Position numbers and translations under genes: made by a program
The notes under the pieces: model-generated
The model's database searches: none
The model's input: the letters and a program-made list of their open reading frames with translations, nothing else
What the model was told of the DNA's origin: nothing
Source: Henriciella marina DSM 19595
Lineage (GTDB): Bacteria; Pseudomonadota; Alphaproteobacteria; Caulobacterales; Hyphomonadaceae
Assembly: GCF_000376805.1 (NCBI RefSeq)
Contig: NZ_AQXT01000002.1
Span: forward strand, 2,790,001-2,854,000
Reading direction: 5' to 3'
Length of the DNA: 64,000 bases
Part shown: piece after piece, positions 55,251-64,000 of the stretch
How positions within the stretch are numbered: position 1 is the stretch's first letter
Layout: each line of letters opens with the position of its first letter

Positions 55251-56726
55251 TTAGCCATTTCCTTCAGACTGGATGTCGAACACCGCTTCGCGCACCTGTT
55301 CGACCTGGCGAACCATTTCCGGATCGGTCTGAAGCTGGGCCTTCACCTTGCGCCAGGCGTGGATGACCGTCGTGTGATCCTTCTTGCAGAATGAGCGTGC
55401 AATCTGCGGCAGGGATTTGTCGGTCATCTCGCGGCAGAGATACATCGCGACCTGGCGTGGGGCACAGATCGCGCGTGACTTGCTGGCACTTTCGATCTCT
55501 GTCTTCGTGAGGTCGAAGCTGCGCATCGCGGCCCGCTTGATATTGTCGAGCGATGGCGGCTGATACTCGCCCTGCTGGCGGCGAAGCACCGTGCAGAGCA
55601 TCTCGAAGGTCGGTTCGATATCGCCGTAGCGAGTTTCCGACTGCAGCGAATAGAGAACGCCGCAAAGGTCACGGCCCGGACCACGCACGCTCGAGACGAT
55701 CTTTTCAGACATCTCCTCGTCGATCACGAAGTTCGGCTGCCCTGCCTGTATCAGACCGGCATGAAGGCGAACGATCTCGCGCCGCATGTCCTGATCTGGC
55801 AGGCCGACCTCGACGGCTGCCGCGCCCATCAGCTCACCGCGCATACGGGCGGAGAAGCCTTTGAGGTCACCAGGTGCCTCGTCAGCGGTCAGGAGGACGC
55901 GTCCGCCTTCTGCGGTGACCGAACGCAGGGTCGCAAAGAAGGCCTCATCGGTCTTCTTCTTGTTGGCGATCCATTGCAGGTCGTCGATCAGCAGGAGGTC
56001 ATTGTCACGGACCTGCGATTTCAGGCGGCGCGTGTCGCCTTCGCGGGCGCCGTCAACAAATGCCGTCATGAACTCTTCGGCCGACATATAGGTGACGCGC
56101 CGTCCATCATTCTGACGGGCGATCGCCTTCTCCATGGCGCGAAGGATATGGGTCTTGCCCGTCCCCTGGCGGCCATAGATCAGCGCAACGTCTGCGTGAA
56201 CCTGCTTGTTCTGGATGATCACCTCGGCGAGGCGCACCGCCGCCCGGTTGGTGTCGCCCACGATCAGCGTGTCGAAGCTCATCGCGCCGCCATGACGCGA
56301 GGTCGATGCCGGTGCCTCGGCAACGGCCGCTTCACTGGCGGCGGCTGCGGCTTCAGCAGCGGCTTCGCCGTGCCACGGATTGCCCAGCAGATCGCGGGTG
56401 TCGGCCGGAATGTCTTTCCAGCACGTGATCTTGAGCGCCCGCTTTCGCGGATCCGCCTTGCGCCAGGCGCGGCGCAGCATCGGACGATGATAGCTGTTGA
56501 TACGATCGCAGGCGAGCTGGTCGCGCGCTGCGATCAGAACCGTGCCATTGTCGTCAGCGACGAAGCGTAGGTCCGAAATCCATTTGTCGTAGTCATCGGA
56601 AGACGTCTCGTGGCGAGCGTCTTCCAGTACGGTGCGCCAAAGATCCAGACCTCTGTGATCGTTGCCGCGTTGGGTGTTAGTGTTTCTCTCACTCTCACGT
56701 CTGCCAGATTCTTCTTGCAGCCCCAT
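55251..56726 (-). CDS. dnaA: chromosomal replication initiator DnaA
   Basis: 491 residues. Domain I about 1-90, a variable Ala/Glu-rich linker (about 120-145), the AAA+ domain with Walker A GRQGTGKTHILRA (usually GGVGLGKTH in alphaproteobacteria, so somewhat divergent), Walker B LLLIDDLQWIANKKKTDEA, arginine finger in FSARMRGELM, and domain IV with the DnaA signature CRQVAMYL-like PRQVAMYLCREMTDKSLPQIARSFCKKDHTTVIHA for box recognition. Start ATG 56726 (MGLQEESGRRESE) is the furthest; a later ATG could be real, since homologues usually begin closer to the WxxxL motif. Confidence 0.95.
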   Translation of the reverse strand: MGLQEESGRRESERNTNTQRGNDHRGLDLWRTVLEDARHETSSDDYDKWISDLRFVADDNGTVLIAARDQLACDRINSYHRPMLRRAWRKADPRKRALKITCWKDIPADTRDLLGNPWHGEAAAEAAAAASEAAVAEAPASTSRHGGAMSFDTLIVGDTNRAAVRLAEVIIQNKQVHADVALIYGRQGTGKTHILRAMEKAIARQNDGRRVTYMSAEEFMTAFVDGAREGDTRRLKSQVRDNDLLLIDDLQWIANKKKTDEAFFATLRSVTAEGGRVLLTADEAPGDLKGFSARMRGELMGAAAVEVGLPDQDMRREIVRLHAGLIQAGQPNFVIDEEMSEKIVSSVRGPGRDLCGVLYSLQSETRYGDIEPTFEMLCTVLRRQQGEYQPPSLDNIKRAAMRSFDLTKTEIESASKSRAICAPRQVAMYLCREMTDKSLPQIARSFCKKDHTTVIHAWRKVKAQLQTDPEMVRQVEQVREAVFDIQSEGNG

Positions 56727-57214
56727 AGGAACTTCCCCTTTATCTGTGTTTAGTCCTATCCTCTACGCGTCGACTCAGATCAAAACTCGGGCGTTCGGAC
56801 CTTGTGGGTCCGTTGATTTTTTTACGCCGTACAGAGATCAAATTCCGTCGATGGATTGAATTAACCACAGGCTTTCGGAACCTGTCTACAAGCCTTTTCT
56901 CGAATCTTAGGTAGTTCTGGAGTTGACACATTTGTGTCTGGAAAAAACCGGCGCTGAATCAATCAGCTAAGGGTGTGCAAAAAAATATAGGTACGATTTG
57001 TGCGATTTGGCGCAGCTTGATGTTCTGATTTTGTTCTGTCAACTTTTGGGGCCCGGAAATGCTGTGTAAAACCGCATTTTTAGCGCCTGAATCTTGCAAT
57101 TCCTTGCAATGTTTAAGCATTGAATTTTGCAAGGGTAAAACAATGAAAAAAGCCCGCATGAGGTATCATGCGGGCTTTTAAACTTGTTAACTGTCGCCAG
57201 TCAGACTTTGGGGC
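56727..57214. promoter_or_regulatory. AT-rich dnaA-rpsT spacer with DnaA boxes (candidate oriC or dnaA control region)
   Basis: About 490 bp free of genes, visibly AT-richer than its surroundings. Exact matches to TTWTNCACA on the minus strand are TGTGCAAAA at 56974-56982 and TGTGTAAAA at 57063-57071; a one-mismatch box TTAACCACA is at 56861-56869. T-rich and A-rich runs (GATTTTTTTACG, CAAAAAAATATAG) lie among them. This fits an origin or an autoregulated dnaA promoter. In some alphaproteobacteria the origin is near hemE instead, so oriC is not settled. Confidence 0.55.
57148..57179 (-). terminator. strong bidirectional hairpin after rpsT
   Basis: Perfect 14-bp arms AAAAGCCCGCATGA (57148-57161) and TCATGCGGGCTTTT (57166-57179) with a 4-base loop; the T-run TTTTTTCA follows on the minus strand, ending rpsT transcription. 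Confidence 0.92.
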
Positions 57215-57478
57215 TTAGCCCATCGCCTTGACGCGCGCACTGAGGCGCGAAATTTTGCGGGACGAGGTATTCTTGTGAAGGATACCTTTCCCGGCAGCGC
57301 GCATGATTTCCGGCTGGGCTGCTTTCAGCGCATCTGCTGCAGCGGACTGGTCGCCCGATGCGATGGCTTCTTCAACCTTGCGGATATAGCTGCGCATACG
57401 CGAGCGGCGCGCTGTGTTGACTTCTGTACGGCGCGCGATCTTGCGCACCATCTTCTTGGCTGAGCGTGTATTCGCCAT
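57215..57478 (-). CDS. rpsT: 30S ribosomal protein S20
   Basis: 87-residue basic helical protein binding 16S r[42 protein letters not shown], then [22 protein letters not shown], the S20 C-terminus. Start ATG 57478 with AGGAG eight bases before; the longer open frame upstream is spurious. Its position next to dnaA is standard in alphaproteobacteria. Confidence 0.96.
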   Translation of the reverse strand: MANTRSAKKMVRKIARRTEVNTARRSRMRSYIRKVEEAIASGDQSAAADALKAAQPEIMRAAGKGILHKNTSSRKISRLSARVKAMG

Positions 57479-57666
57479 CAAAAACTCCTGAGTGTCCCGT
57501 CGGACGCAAGCGGCGGACATACCCAAAGGCCCCCGCGCCGTCAACTGCGATAGGCTGCCCTTTCTGAAGAAAGCGCAGCGCCCTGTCATAAGGGGTGCGG
57601 CTTCGCGGCCGGGAACGATGATGGCTAGCATGCTTTGTTCGGTGACCAGCCAAGGAAAGTACAGCC

Positions 57667-58770
57667 ATGACCCAGTCCGCCCGCGCCGCTATCGCTGAAA
57701 AGAAGGAAGCCGAGTTCAAGCTCTCCGACGTCGAGATCTCTGACCCGGGCCCACACGAAGTGAGGATCAGGATCATCGCGACGGGTGTCTGCCATACCGA
57801 CCTTGCCGTCAGGGACGGGATGCTCCCGACCAACTTTCCCGTCGTGCTCGGCCATGAAGGAGCTGGTATCATCGAGTCCGCTGGCGCGCACGTTCACGAC
57901 CTGAAAGAGGGCGACCGTGTCGTCCTCAGCTATGGGTCCTGTGGCCATTGCCGCCCATGCATGGAAGGCGACCCGGCCTATTGCGACGACTTCACGGATC
58001 TCAATTTTCTGAACAAGCGTCTCGGATCCGATGAAGGCGCACTGGGCGGCGAGGTGCACGGCGCCTTCTTCCAGCAATCCTCATTTTCGACCTATGCCAT
58101 CGCCCATGAGCGCAATGTCGTGAAAGTCGGCGACGAAGCGCCGCTGAAACTGCTCGGCCCGCTTGGCTGCGGGATCCAGACAGGCGCAGGCGCGGTGCTG
58201 AATACGCTGGCACCGCGCGCGGGCACGTCGATTGCGGTCAGCGGCGTTGGCAGTGTCGGGCTATCGGCGGTCATGGCGGCAAAACTTGCTGGCTGTCACC
58301 CGATTATCGCGATCGACATGAATGAAGAGCGGCTGACCCTCGCCAAGGAGCTCGGCGCGACCCACGCGATCAATGCAGGCGACGGCGAGGTGCCAGAAAT
58401 GGTGCGCAAGATCGCGCCAGAAGGTGTCGACGCCGTTATAGAGTGTTCCGGCGCCAAGCCGGCTGCGCGGGCAGGCTGGGCCGCGCTCGCCAACAGGGGC
58501 TCGCTCGTGATCGTTGGGGCGCCTCCGGGCGGGACCGATTACGACTTCGATGCCAATGAGCACATATTAAGTGGCCGCAGGATTATTGGCTGTGTCGAGG
58601 GCGACAGCGTGGTGAAGGTCTTCATCCCTCGCCTCATCCAGCATTATCTCGATGGCGACTTCCCGTTCGACCGTCTGATCAGCGAGTACCGCTTTGAGGA
58701 CATCAACACCGCCGTTCACGACATGGAAGAGGGCAAGGCGATCAAGCCGGTCCTGATCATGGAGGACTAG
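57667..58770 (+). CDS. zinc-dependent alcohol dehydrogenase (class III/aryl-alcohol type)
   Basis: 367 residues. Zinc-site text: [34 protein letters not shown] (catalytic Cys and GHE) and the structural zinc loop [15 protein letters not shown] with four Cys; nucleotide-binding [42 protein letters not shown] at the end as [16 protein letters not shown]. Resembles aryl/benzyl-alcohol and S-(hydroxymethyl)glutathione-type dehydrogenases. No glutathione-binding signature is certain, so the substrate is open. Confidence 0.87.
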   Translation: MTQSARAAIAEKKEAEFKLSDVEISDPGPHEVRIRIIATGVCHTDLAVRDGMLPTNFPVVLGHEGAGIIESAGAHVHDLKEGDRVVLSYGSCGHCRPCMEGDPAYCDDFTDLNFLNKRLGSDEGALGGEVHGAFFQQSSFSTYAIAHERNVVKVGDEAPLKLLGPLGCGIQTGAGAVLNTLAPRAGTSIAVSGVGSVGLSAVMAAKLAGCHPIIAIDMNEERLTLAKELGATHAINAGDGEVPEMVRKIAPEGVDAVIECSGAKPAARAGWAALANRGSLVIVGAPPGGTDYDFDANEHILSGRRIIGCVEGDSVVKVFIPRLIQHYLDGDFPFDRLISEYRFEDINTAVHDMEEGKAIKPVLIMED

Positions 58771-58792
58771 GCAGACCCGCCCGCCAGAAGAA

Positions 58793-58830
58793 AAAGCGCC
58801 CCCGGCAGATCACCGGGGGCGCTTTGCTTT
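58793..58830 (+). terminator. rho-independent terminator after the alcohol dehydrogenase
   Basis: Perfect 13-bp arms AAAGCGCCCCCGG (58793-58805) and CCGGGGGCGCTTT (58813-58825), 7-base loop, then GCTTTTG. Lies between convergent genes. Confidence 0.9.
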
Positions 58831-58848
58831 TGTCTGATCAGCTGGGTG

Positions 58849-59625
58849 CTAGCGATTGTTGAAGTGTGGTTCGCGCTTTTCGACGAAGGCTTCCATGCCT
58901 TCCTTCTGGTCTTCGGTCGCGAAGAGAGAATGGAAAAGGCGGCGCTCAAACATCACGCCCTGGCTGAGCGTGGTCTCATATGCGGCATTGACCATTTCCT
59001 TGGTCATCATCGCTGTCGCACGCGGCATGGACGCGATCTTGCGGGCCACGGACTTTGCCTCGTCGAGGAGATCATCTGTCGGCACGATGCGGGAAACGAG
59101 GCCGCAACGTTCGGCTTCCTCGGCATCCATCATGCGGCCGGTGAGGCACATTTCCATCGCCTTGGACTTGCCGGCAAAGCGCGTGAGGCGCTGGGTGCCG
59201 CCGGCGCCCGGAGAGACACCGATGGTGATTTCAGGCTGGCCGAACTTCGCGTTCTCTGCGGCCAGGATGAAGTCGCACATCATGGCGAGCTCACAGCCGC
59301 CGCCAAGCGCGTAGCCGGAGACGGCCGCAATGACGGGCTTGCGCATCTTGGAGGCGCGCTCCCAGTTGCGGGTAATGAAGTCGGCATAATAGGCGTCGAG
59401 ATAGGAGAGCTCGCGCATTTCCTTGATGTCGGCGCCGGCGGCGAAAGCCTTCTTGGAGCCGGTAATCACGATACAGCCGATGGAGGCGTCATTGTCGAAG
59501 CGGTCGAGCGCTTCGGTAAGCTCATCCATGAGGGCGTTGTTGAAAGCGTTGAGCGCGTCGGGCCGGTTCAGTGTGACGATGGCGACGGCGTCGTCGACCT
59601 CGGTCAAAAGCGTTTCATAGGCCAT
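58849..59625 (-). CDS. enoyl-CoA hydratase (short-chain)
   Basis: 258 residues. [54 protein letters not shown] and [64 protein letters not shown] contain the oxyanion-hole Gly and both catalytic Glu (CELAMM..; FGQPEI in place of GQPEIT), close to the classic ECHS1/FadB1 pattern. Hydrates trans-enoyl-CoA in beta-oxidation. ATG 59625. Confidence 0.92.
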   Translation of the reverse strand: MAYETLLTEVDDAVAIVTLNRPDALNAFNNALMDELTEALDRFDNDASIGCIVITGSKKAFAAGADIKEMRELSYLDAYYADFITRNWERASKMRKPVIAAVSGYALGGGCELAMMCDFILAAENAKFGQPEITIGVSPGAGGTQRLTRFAGKSKAMEMCLTGRMMDAEEAERCGLVSRIVPTDDLLDEAKSVARKIASMPRATAMMTKEMVNAAYETTLSQGVMFERRLFHSLFATEDQKEGMEAFVEKREPHFNNR

Positions 59626-59855
59626 GATATAATCTGGTTCCTGTGCTTGCTTGCATGTGCTTCGGGACGTTTTTGGCGCCCTCGTCCTGTAACGCCATTA
59701 GGCCATTCCATTTAGCGCGTCACCCTCTGTCGTCAGGATAGAATGGGGTAGCCGAGGACTGGCCGGGGGGCAGGGTCAGCCCTACTCTTTCTCTCAGCGC
59801 CCTTGCCGGGCCGGGATTCATCATGGGATGAAGACGCAGCAGCGGAGGAAGATTC

Positions 59856-61715
59856 ATGAAGTTCGAAATGATGATCAGGTCAGGCGCCCTCGCGGCGTTA
59901 TCGGCGGGGTTTGTTCTGCCACTCGCGGATGCGCAGCAGGCCGCACAGGATGCGCCCGCCCCGTTTGAGTACAGCGATCCGGCTGAAGGCGACCGGATGC
60001 CATCGGGCCGTGATATCGGCACGCGGTCTTCAGTCGTCGCCCCGAGCGCAGCTGCAGCCACGGCACATCCGCTGGCGACGCGGATCGCGCTCAATGTCAT
60101 GGAAGATGGCGGCAACGCCGTCGATGCTGCCATCGCGGCCAACGCCATGCTTGGCCTGGTCGAGCCGACAGGCAATGGCATTGGCGGTGATCTCTTCGCC
60201 ATCGTCTGGGACCCTGAGACGAGCACGCTCTACGGTTATAATGGCTCTGGACGCTCTGCCATGGGTGCGACACTGGAGGATATGCAGGCGGCGGCTGACG
60301 AGTTCATGGATGGCGAGGAAATCCCGCCCTATGGCGCAGCGCCGGTGACGGTGCCCGGCACGGTGGACGGCTGGTTCGCCCTGCATGACAGGTTCGGAAG
60401 TGTCGGCATGGACGAGCTGCTCGCCCCGACCGTCAGCTATGCCCGCGAAGGCGCCCCGATTCCGGAAGTCATCGCTTATTATTGGGGCCGCAGCGCCGCG
60501 AATTTCCCGCAATATGCGACAAGCGGCATGATCGAGGAATTCGACAATGGGCGGGAGACCTTCTTCTCGCCGACCCCGCGCGAAGGTTCTCTCTTTACCA
60601 ATCCAGACCTTGCCAACACGCTGGAGACGATCGGCGCTGAAGGCCGCTCTGCTTTTTATGAAGGCGACATTGCGCGTACGATGGGCGCCTATTTCGAGCG
60701 GATTGGCGGCTATCTACGCTATGAGGACTTTGCCGCCCATGAAGGCGAATGGACCGAGCCGCTCTGCGTCGACTATCGCGACACGCGCCTTTGTGAGCTA
60801 GGTCCGAATACGCAAGGCGTGGCAGCGCTCCAGATGCTGCAGATGCTGGAAGGCTTTGACCTTCGCGGCATGGGCTTCGGGTCACCGGATTCCATCATGG
60901 CGCAGGTTGAGGCAAAGCGACTTGCCTTTGCAGACCGTGCCAAGGGGTATGCCGATCCGGCATTCAGCGGGGTTGATCCGGAGGTCTTCATCCGTGACGG
61001 CTATAATGTCGAGCGCGCGCAGGCGATCAATCTGACAGCGCCGATGTCTCAGGTCGATGCAGGTATGGACTTTGCGGCAATGGCGGCTGACGAGACGCTG
61101 GAAGAAGGCGACACGACCTACCTCACTGTGGCTGACCAGAATGGAATGATGGTCTCCCTGATCCAGTCGAACTATCGCGGTATGGGCACCGGGCTGGTTG
61201 CAGATGGGCTTGGCTTCATGTTCCAGGATCGCGGCCAGCTCTTCAGCCTCGACCCGGAGCATCCGAACGCGTTTGAGCCGGGCAAGCGCCCTTTCCACAC
61301 CATCATTCCGGCCTTTGCCTACAAGCAGGTCGAGGGCGAGTATCAGCCCTGGATGAGCTTTGGCCTGATGGGCGGCGGCATGCAGCCGCAGGGCCACGTT
61401 CAGGTCATCCTGAACCTGATCGATTATGACATGGGCCTTCAGGAAGCTGGCGATGCGGCCCGCTGGGAGCATACGGGCGGCTGCGAGCCGACCGACGACT
61501 ATTCCGGCGACACCTGCATCAACGAATTGGGTGTGGTGCATCTGGAGAGCGGTATCCCACCTGAAACCCGGGCTGAGCTCGAGGCGCGCGGCTATACGGT
61601 CGAATGCTGCGACGCAAATGGCGGCGGCTATCAGGCGATCATGAAGGACTTCGAGTCCGGCGCATGGATCGCGGCCACTGAAATGCGCAAGGACGGCACG
61701 GCGGGCGGTTTCTAG
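59856..61715 (+). CDS. ggt: gamma-glutamyltransferase
   Basis: 619-residue periplasmic Ntn-hydrolase that cleaves glutathione's gamma-glutamyl bond. A signal peptide (about residues 1-27, to ADAQQ), a large subunit with VDAAIAANAMLGLVEPTGNGIGGDLFAIVWDP, and the autoprocessing Thr in EGDTTYLTVADQNGMMVSL (GGT nucleophile Thr). Small subunit: QSNYRGMGTGLVADGLGFMFQDRG, and FGLMGGGMQPQGHVQVILNLIDYDMGLQEA in place of the classic G-G motifs. Full-length and apparently functional. Isolated gene with its own promoter. Confidence 0.93.
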   Translation: MKFEMMIRSGALAALSAGFVLPLADAQQAAQDAPAPFEYSDPAEGDRMPSGRDIGTRSSVVAPSAAAATAHPLATRIALNVMEDGGNAVDAAIAANAMLGLVEPTGNGIGGDLFAIVWDPETSTLYGYNGSGRSAMGATLEDMQAAADEFMDGEEIPPYGAAPVTVPGTVDGWFALHDRFGSVGMDELLAPTVSYAREGAPIPEVIAYYWGRSAANFPQYATSGMIEEFDNGRETFFSPTPREGSLFTNPDLANTLETIGAEGRSAFYEGDIARTMGAYFERIGGYLRYEDFAAHEGEWTEPLCVDYRDTRLCELGPNTQGVAALQMLQMLEGFDLRGMGFGSPDSIMAQVEAKRLAFADRAKGYADPAFSGVDPEVFIRDGYNVERAQAINLTAPMSQVDAGMDFAAMAADETLEEGDTTYLTVADQNGMMVSLIQSNYRGMGTGLVADGLGFMFQDRGQLFSLDPEHPNAFEPGKRPFHTIIPAFAYKQVEGEYQPWMSFGLMGGGMQPQGHVQVILNLIDYDMGLQEAGDAARWEHTGGCEPTDDYSGDTCINELGVVHLESGIPPETRAELEARGYTVECCDANGGGYQAIMKDFESGAWIAATEMRKDGTAGGF

Positions 61716-61771
61716 GTCCGCCGGTCCGACAAGGATTGCAAAACAGGCCCGCTTGAGGATGAGATGGACAG

Positions 61772-62122
61772 ATGCTCTATCTCATCCTCAAGTCCATTAT
61801 CTCTGGCGTTTTGATCGCTCTCGCCTCGACGCTGGCCAAGCGCTATCCGGGGTTCGGAGCGCTGATAGCCTCTCTCCCGCTCGTTTCAGTCCTCGGTATG
61901 ATCTGGCTATGGAGTGAGAAACCAGATGCAGAGACGATGGCTGATCATGCCGGCGCAACATTCTGGTTTGTCATCCCGTCTCTGCCGATGTTCCTTCTGA
62001 TACCGGTCCTGTTGCGTAATGGCGTCGGGTTCTGGCCCTCGCTCGCAGCGGGGTGCGCGCTAACCGTGGTGCTTTACGGCCTCACGACGTGGATTGGTCC
62101 AAAGTTCGGCCTGCCGCTCTAG
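61772..62122 (+). CDS. DUF3147 small membrane protein
   Basis: 116 residues, nearly all hydrophobic, with four membrane helices: LILKSIISGVLIALASTLAKRYPGFGALIASLPLVSVLGMIWLW (two), FVIPSLPMFLLIPVLL and FWPSLAAGCALTVVLYGLTTWIG. The LASTLAKRYPGFGALIASLPL stretch matches DUF3147. Function unknown. Its end meets the stop of the SLC13 gene six bases away. Confidence 0.82.
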   Translation: MLYLILKSIISGVLIALASTLAKRYPGFGALIASLPLVSVLGMIWLWSEKPDAETMADHAGATFWFVIPSLPMFLLIPVLLRNGVGFWPSLAAGCALTVVLYGLTTWIGPKFGLPL

Positions 62123-62128
62123 GGCCGG

Positions 62129-63940
62129 CTAAAGCGGCCAGAAGAGCGGGATGACCAGCATAGAAACAGCGAAGAAGACGAGGTTCAGGGGCAGGCCGAT
62201 CCGGGCGAAGTCGCTGAATTTGTAGCCCCCCGCGGTGTATACCAGCGTATTGGTCTGGTAGCCGATCGGTGTCGCGAAACTCGCGCTGGCAGCAAACATG
62301 ATGGCGACGACGAAGGCGCGCGGGTCTGCGCCGATGCTGTTGGCAAGGCCAATCGCGATCGGCGTCATCAAAATTGCGGTCGCATTATTGGAAATCAGTT
62401 CCGTCATCGTCGATGTCAGAAGGTAGACTACGGCCAGGGCGGCGAGCGGCCCGAAGAGGCCGACAGGGGCCGCGATCGAATTGACCACAAGCGCAGCGGC
62501 GCCTGAACTTTCCAGCGCCATGCCAAAGGCGAGCATGCCAAAAATGAGCATCAATATATCCCACTGGATAGCCTTATAGGCCTCCTGGTGGTCGAGGCAG
62601 CCAAGCGCGATGACCACAGCCGCCGCGATGAGCGCAATACCGGCAATCGGCATGATGCCAAGGGCCGCAAGGATCATGACACTCAGGACCGCACCGATGG
62701 CGATGGGCGCCTTGTCCCGGCGAAGTGGACGCTCTGAGGTCTCTGTGAGATTGCTCAGCATGATGTCGTCAAACATCTGGCGGAGGCCTGCCGGCGGACC
62801 TTCGACAAGAACCGTATCGCCGATATTGAACCGGATGCCGCGTCCCTCCAGGCTGATATTCTCACCGCGCCGGTGGATGGCGAGGGCGTAGACACCATAG
62901 AGACGCACAAGGCCTGCGCCGACAATCGGGCGGCCGACGAGGCGCGATTCCGGGCCGACAATGCCCTCCATCAGGACCGTCTCGCTGGTCTGGACAGGCT
63001 CAATGGCGTGGCGCTGGGTTTCCGAACCTGAGCCGATAGCGACATTTCCAGCTTCGCGAAGGCTCAGCATTTCCGAGACAGGCGAGCGGACAACGAGCCG
63101 GTCGCCCGCCTCAAGCACGAGCGAGCGAAGTTCCTCGCGGCGCGAGCGGTTGGCGCGCATGACGTCGATAACCGTAAAGCCCTTCTCGGCGGTAAAGCCC
63201 GTTTCCTTGATGGTCTTGCCGACAAGGACCGAGTCCACCGGCACCAGAACCTGCGCAATAAAGCGCCGGTTTTTCGTCGTCGGCAGAAGATCAGCCAGCG
63301 TGTCGCGATAGGGCAGCAGCCAGCGGCTGGCGAGCGCCATGTAGAGGATGCCTGCCGCCGCCATGATGAGGCCTGCGGCCGTAATCTCGAAGATGCCAAA
63401 CGGCTCCAGCCCGGCATTTTGCGAGACCCCGTCGACCAGCAGATTCGTCGACGTGCCGATCAGCGTCGTCATCCCGCCAAAGATCGAGGCGAATGAGAGC
63501 GGAATGAGCAGGCGCGACGCACTGGTGCCGATCGTCTGGGCAAGCCGTATCGCAACCGGGATCAGGATGACCACGATGGGCGTGTTGTTCATGAATGCCG
63601 ACAGCGTCACGACGATGCCCATCAGCGCGATGACGGCGATGGTCGGCGTCCAGTTCCTGGCAATCTTGATGACCCAGTTACCGGCCGCCGCGATGACGCC
63701 GGTGCGCTCCAGCGCCGCCGACAGGACAAACATGGCGCCAATCGTGATGGGGGCGGCATTCGAGAACACGCTCAGCGCTTCAGGCACCGACAGGATGCCA
63801 GTCAGAAGGAGCGCCGACATGGCGAGCAGGGCAACGACGTCGGCTGGTATCTTCTCTCGCAGGAAGCTGGTGAAGACAGCCACCAGCAGCACGAAGACGA
63901 GCGCGATCTGAAATTCCTGCGGCAGGGCAAAGTCAGGCAT
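62129..63940 (-). CDS. SLC13-family permease with two TrkA-C domains
   Basis: 603 residues. The first 200 residues have membrane helices and the SLC13/ArsB text NTPIVVILIPVAIRLAQTIGTSASRLLIPLSFASIFGGMTTLIGTSTNLLVDG. Residues about 215-385 hold two TrkA-C-type regulatory domains (FIAQVLVPVDSVLVGKTIKETGF and ETVLMEGIVGPESRLVGRPIVG). The C-terminal half returns to helices with TSTMTELISNNATAILMTPIAIGLANSIG, the second conserved SLC13 motif. Probably imports a dicarboxylate, sulfate or similar anion with Na+ or H+. ATG at 63940. Confidence 0.9.
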   Translation of the reverse strand: MPDFALPQEFQIALVFVLLVAVFTSFLREKIPADVVALLAMSALLLTGILSVPEALSVFSNAAPITIGAMFVLSAALERTGVIAAAGNWVIKIARNWTPTIAVIALMGIVVTLSAFMNNTPIVVILIPVAIRLAQTIGTSASRLLIPLSFASIFGGMTTLIGTSTNLLVDGVSQNAGLEPFGIFEITAAGLIMAAAGILYMALASRWLLPYRDTLADLLPTTKNRRFIAQVLVPVDSVLVGKTIKETGFTAEKGFTVIDVMRANRSRREELRSLVLEAGDRLVVRSPVSEMLSLREAGNVAIGSGSETQRHAIEPVQTSETVLMEGIVGPESRLVGRPIVGAGLVRLYGVYALAIHRRGENISLEGRGIRFNIGDTVLVEGPPAGLRQMFDDIMLSNLTETSERPLRRDKAPIAIGAVLSVMILAALGIMPIAGIALIAAAVVIALGCLDHQEAYKAIQWDILMLIFGMLAFGMALESSGAAALVVNSIAAPVGLFGPLAALAVVYLLTSTMTELISNNATAILMTPIAIGLANSIGADPRAFVVAIMFAASASFATPIGYQTNTLVYTAGGYKFSDFARIGLPLNLVFFAVSMLVIPLFWPL

Positions 63941-64000
63941 AGAAATGGGGTCCGCGGGTGTTTCCGTCTATCACTAGATGACCAGTGGCCGGGTCAACGC

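Overview
The window looks like part of a GC-rich alphaproteobacterial chromosome, most likely Hyphomonadaceae (Henriciella/Hyphomonas-like). This is inferred from the replication block (rpsT, dnaA, dnaN, recF, gyrB), polyhydroxyalkanoate genes, the ccm cluster beside aconitase, and general protein character. No 16S rRNA is present, so the genus is not proven.

Left backbone (1-28960): ordinary metabolic genes. They include a SAM methyltransferase running off the left edge, glyoxalase II, a cluster of acyl-CoA and branched-chain catabolism genes (HMG-CoA lyase, enoyl-CoA hydratase, CoA-transferase), hisI, a secreted metallo-beta-lactamase-fold hydrolase, kynureninase, two tandem curlin-repeat amyloid genes, tRNA-Arg(CCT), a nuclease lipoprotein, phaB/phaR, aconitase, ccmABCDG, a MarR regulator with a poly-lysine tail, a flippase and small envelope proteins.

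The main discovery is a complete-looking casposon at 29046-45613 (16,568 bp). It has imperfect 30-bp terminal inverted repeats whose outer 15 bp are identical, and a 16-bp target duplication (29030-29045 and 45614-45629). It carries a Cas1-family integrase with no CRISPR array or cas2, a family B DNA polymerase divided into an exonuclease ORF and a polymerase ORF, an HNH nuclease, and HTH regulators. Joining the flanks restores one intact REP-like palindromic repeat at the 3' end of a DUF559 endonuclease gene. Cargo on the left is a low-GC surface-polysaccharide set (ATP-grasp, membrane protein, hexapeptide protein, glycosyltransferase, SGNH hydrolase). Cargo on the right is a two-gene operon encoding a very large helical-repeat protein with PIN-like motifs and an unknown partner, a candidate defence module.

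Right backbone (45630-64000): the DUF559 gene and REP-like repeats, an orphan low-GC gene, then gyrB, enoyl-CoA hydratase, methyltransferase, a GAF sensor kinase, recF, dnaN, dnaA, an AT-rich spacer with DnaA boxes (possible oriC or dnaA control region), rpsT, a zinc alcohol dehydrogenase, another enoyl-CoA hydratase, a gamma-glutamyltransferase, a small membrane protein and an SLC13/TrkA-C permease.
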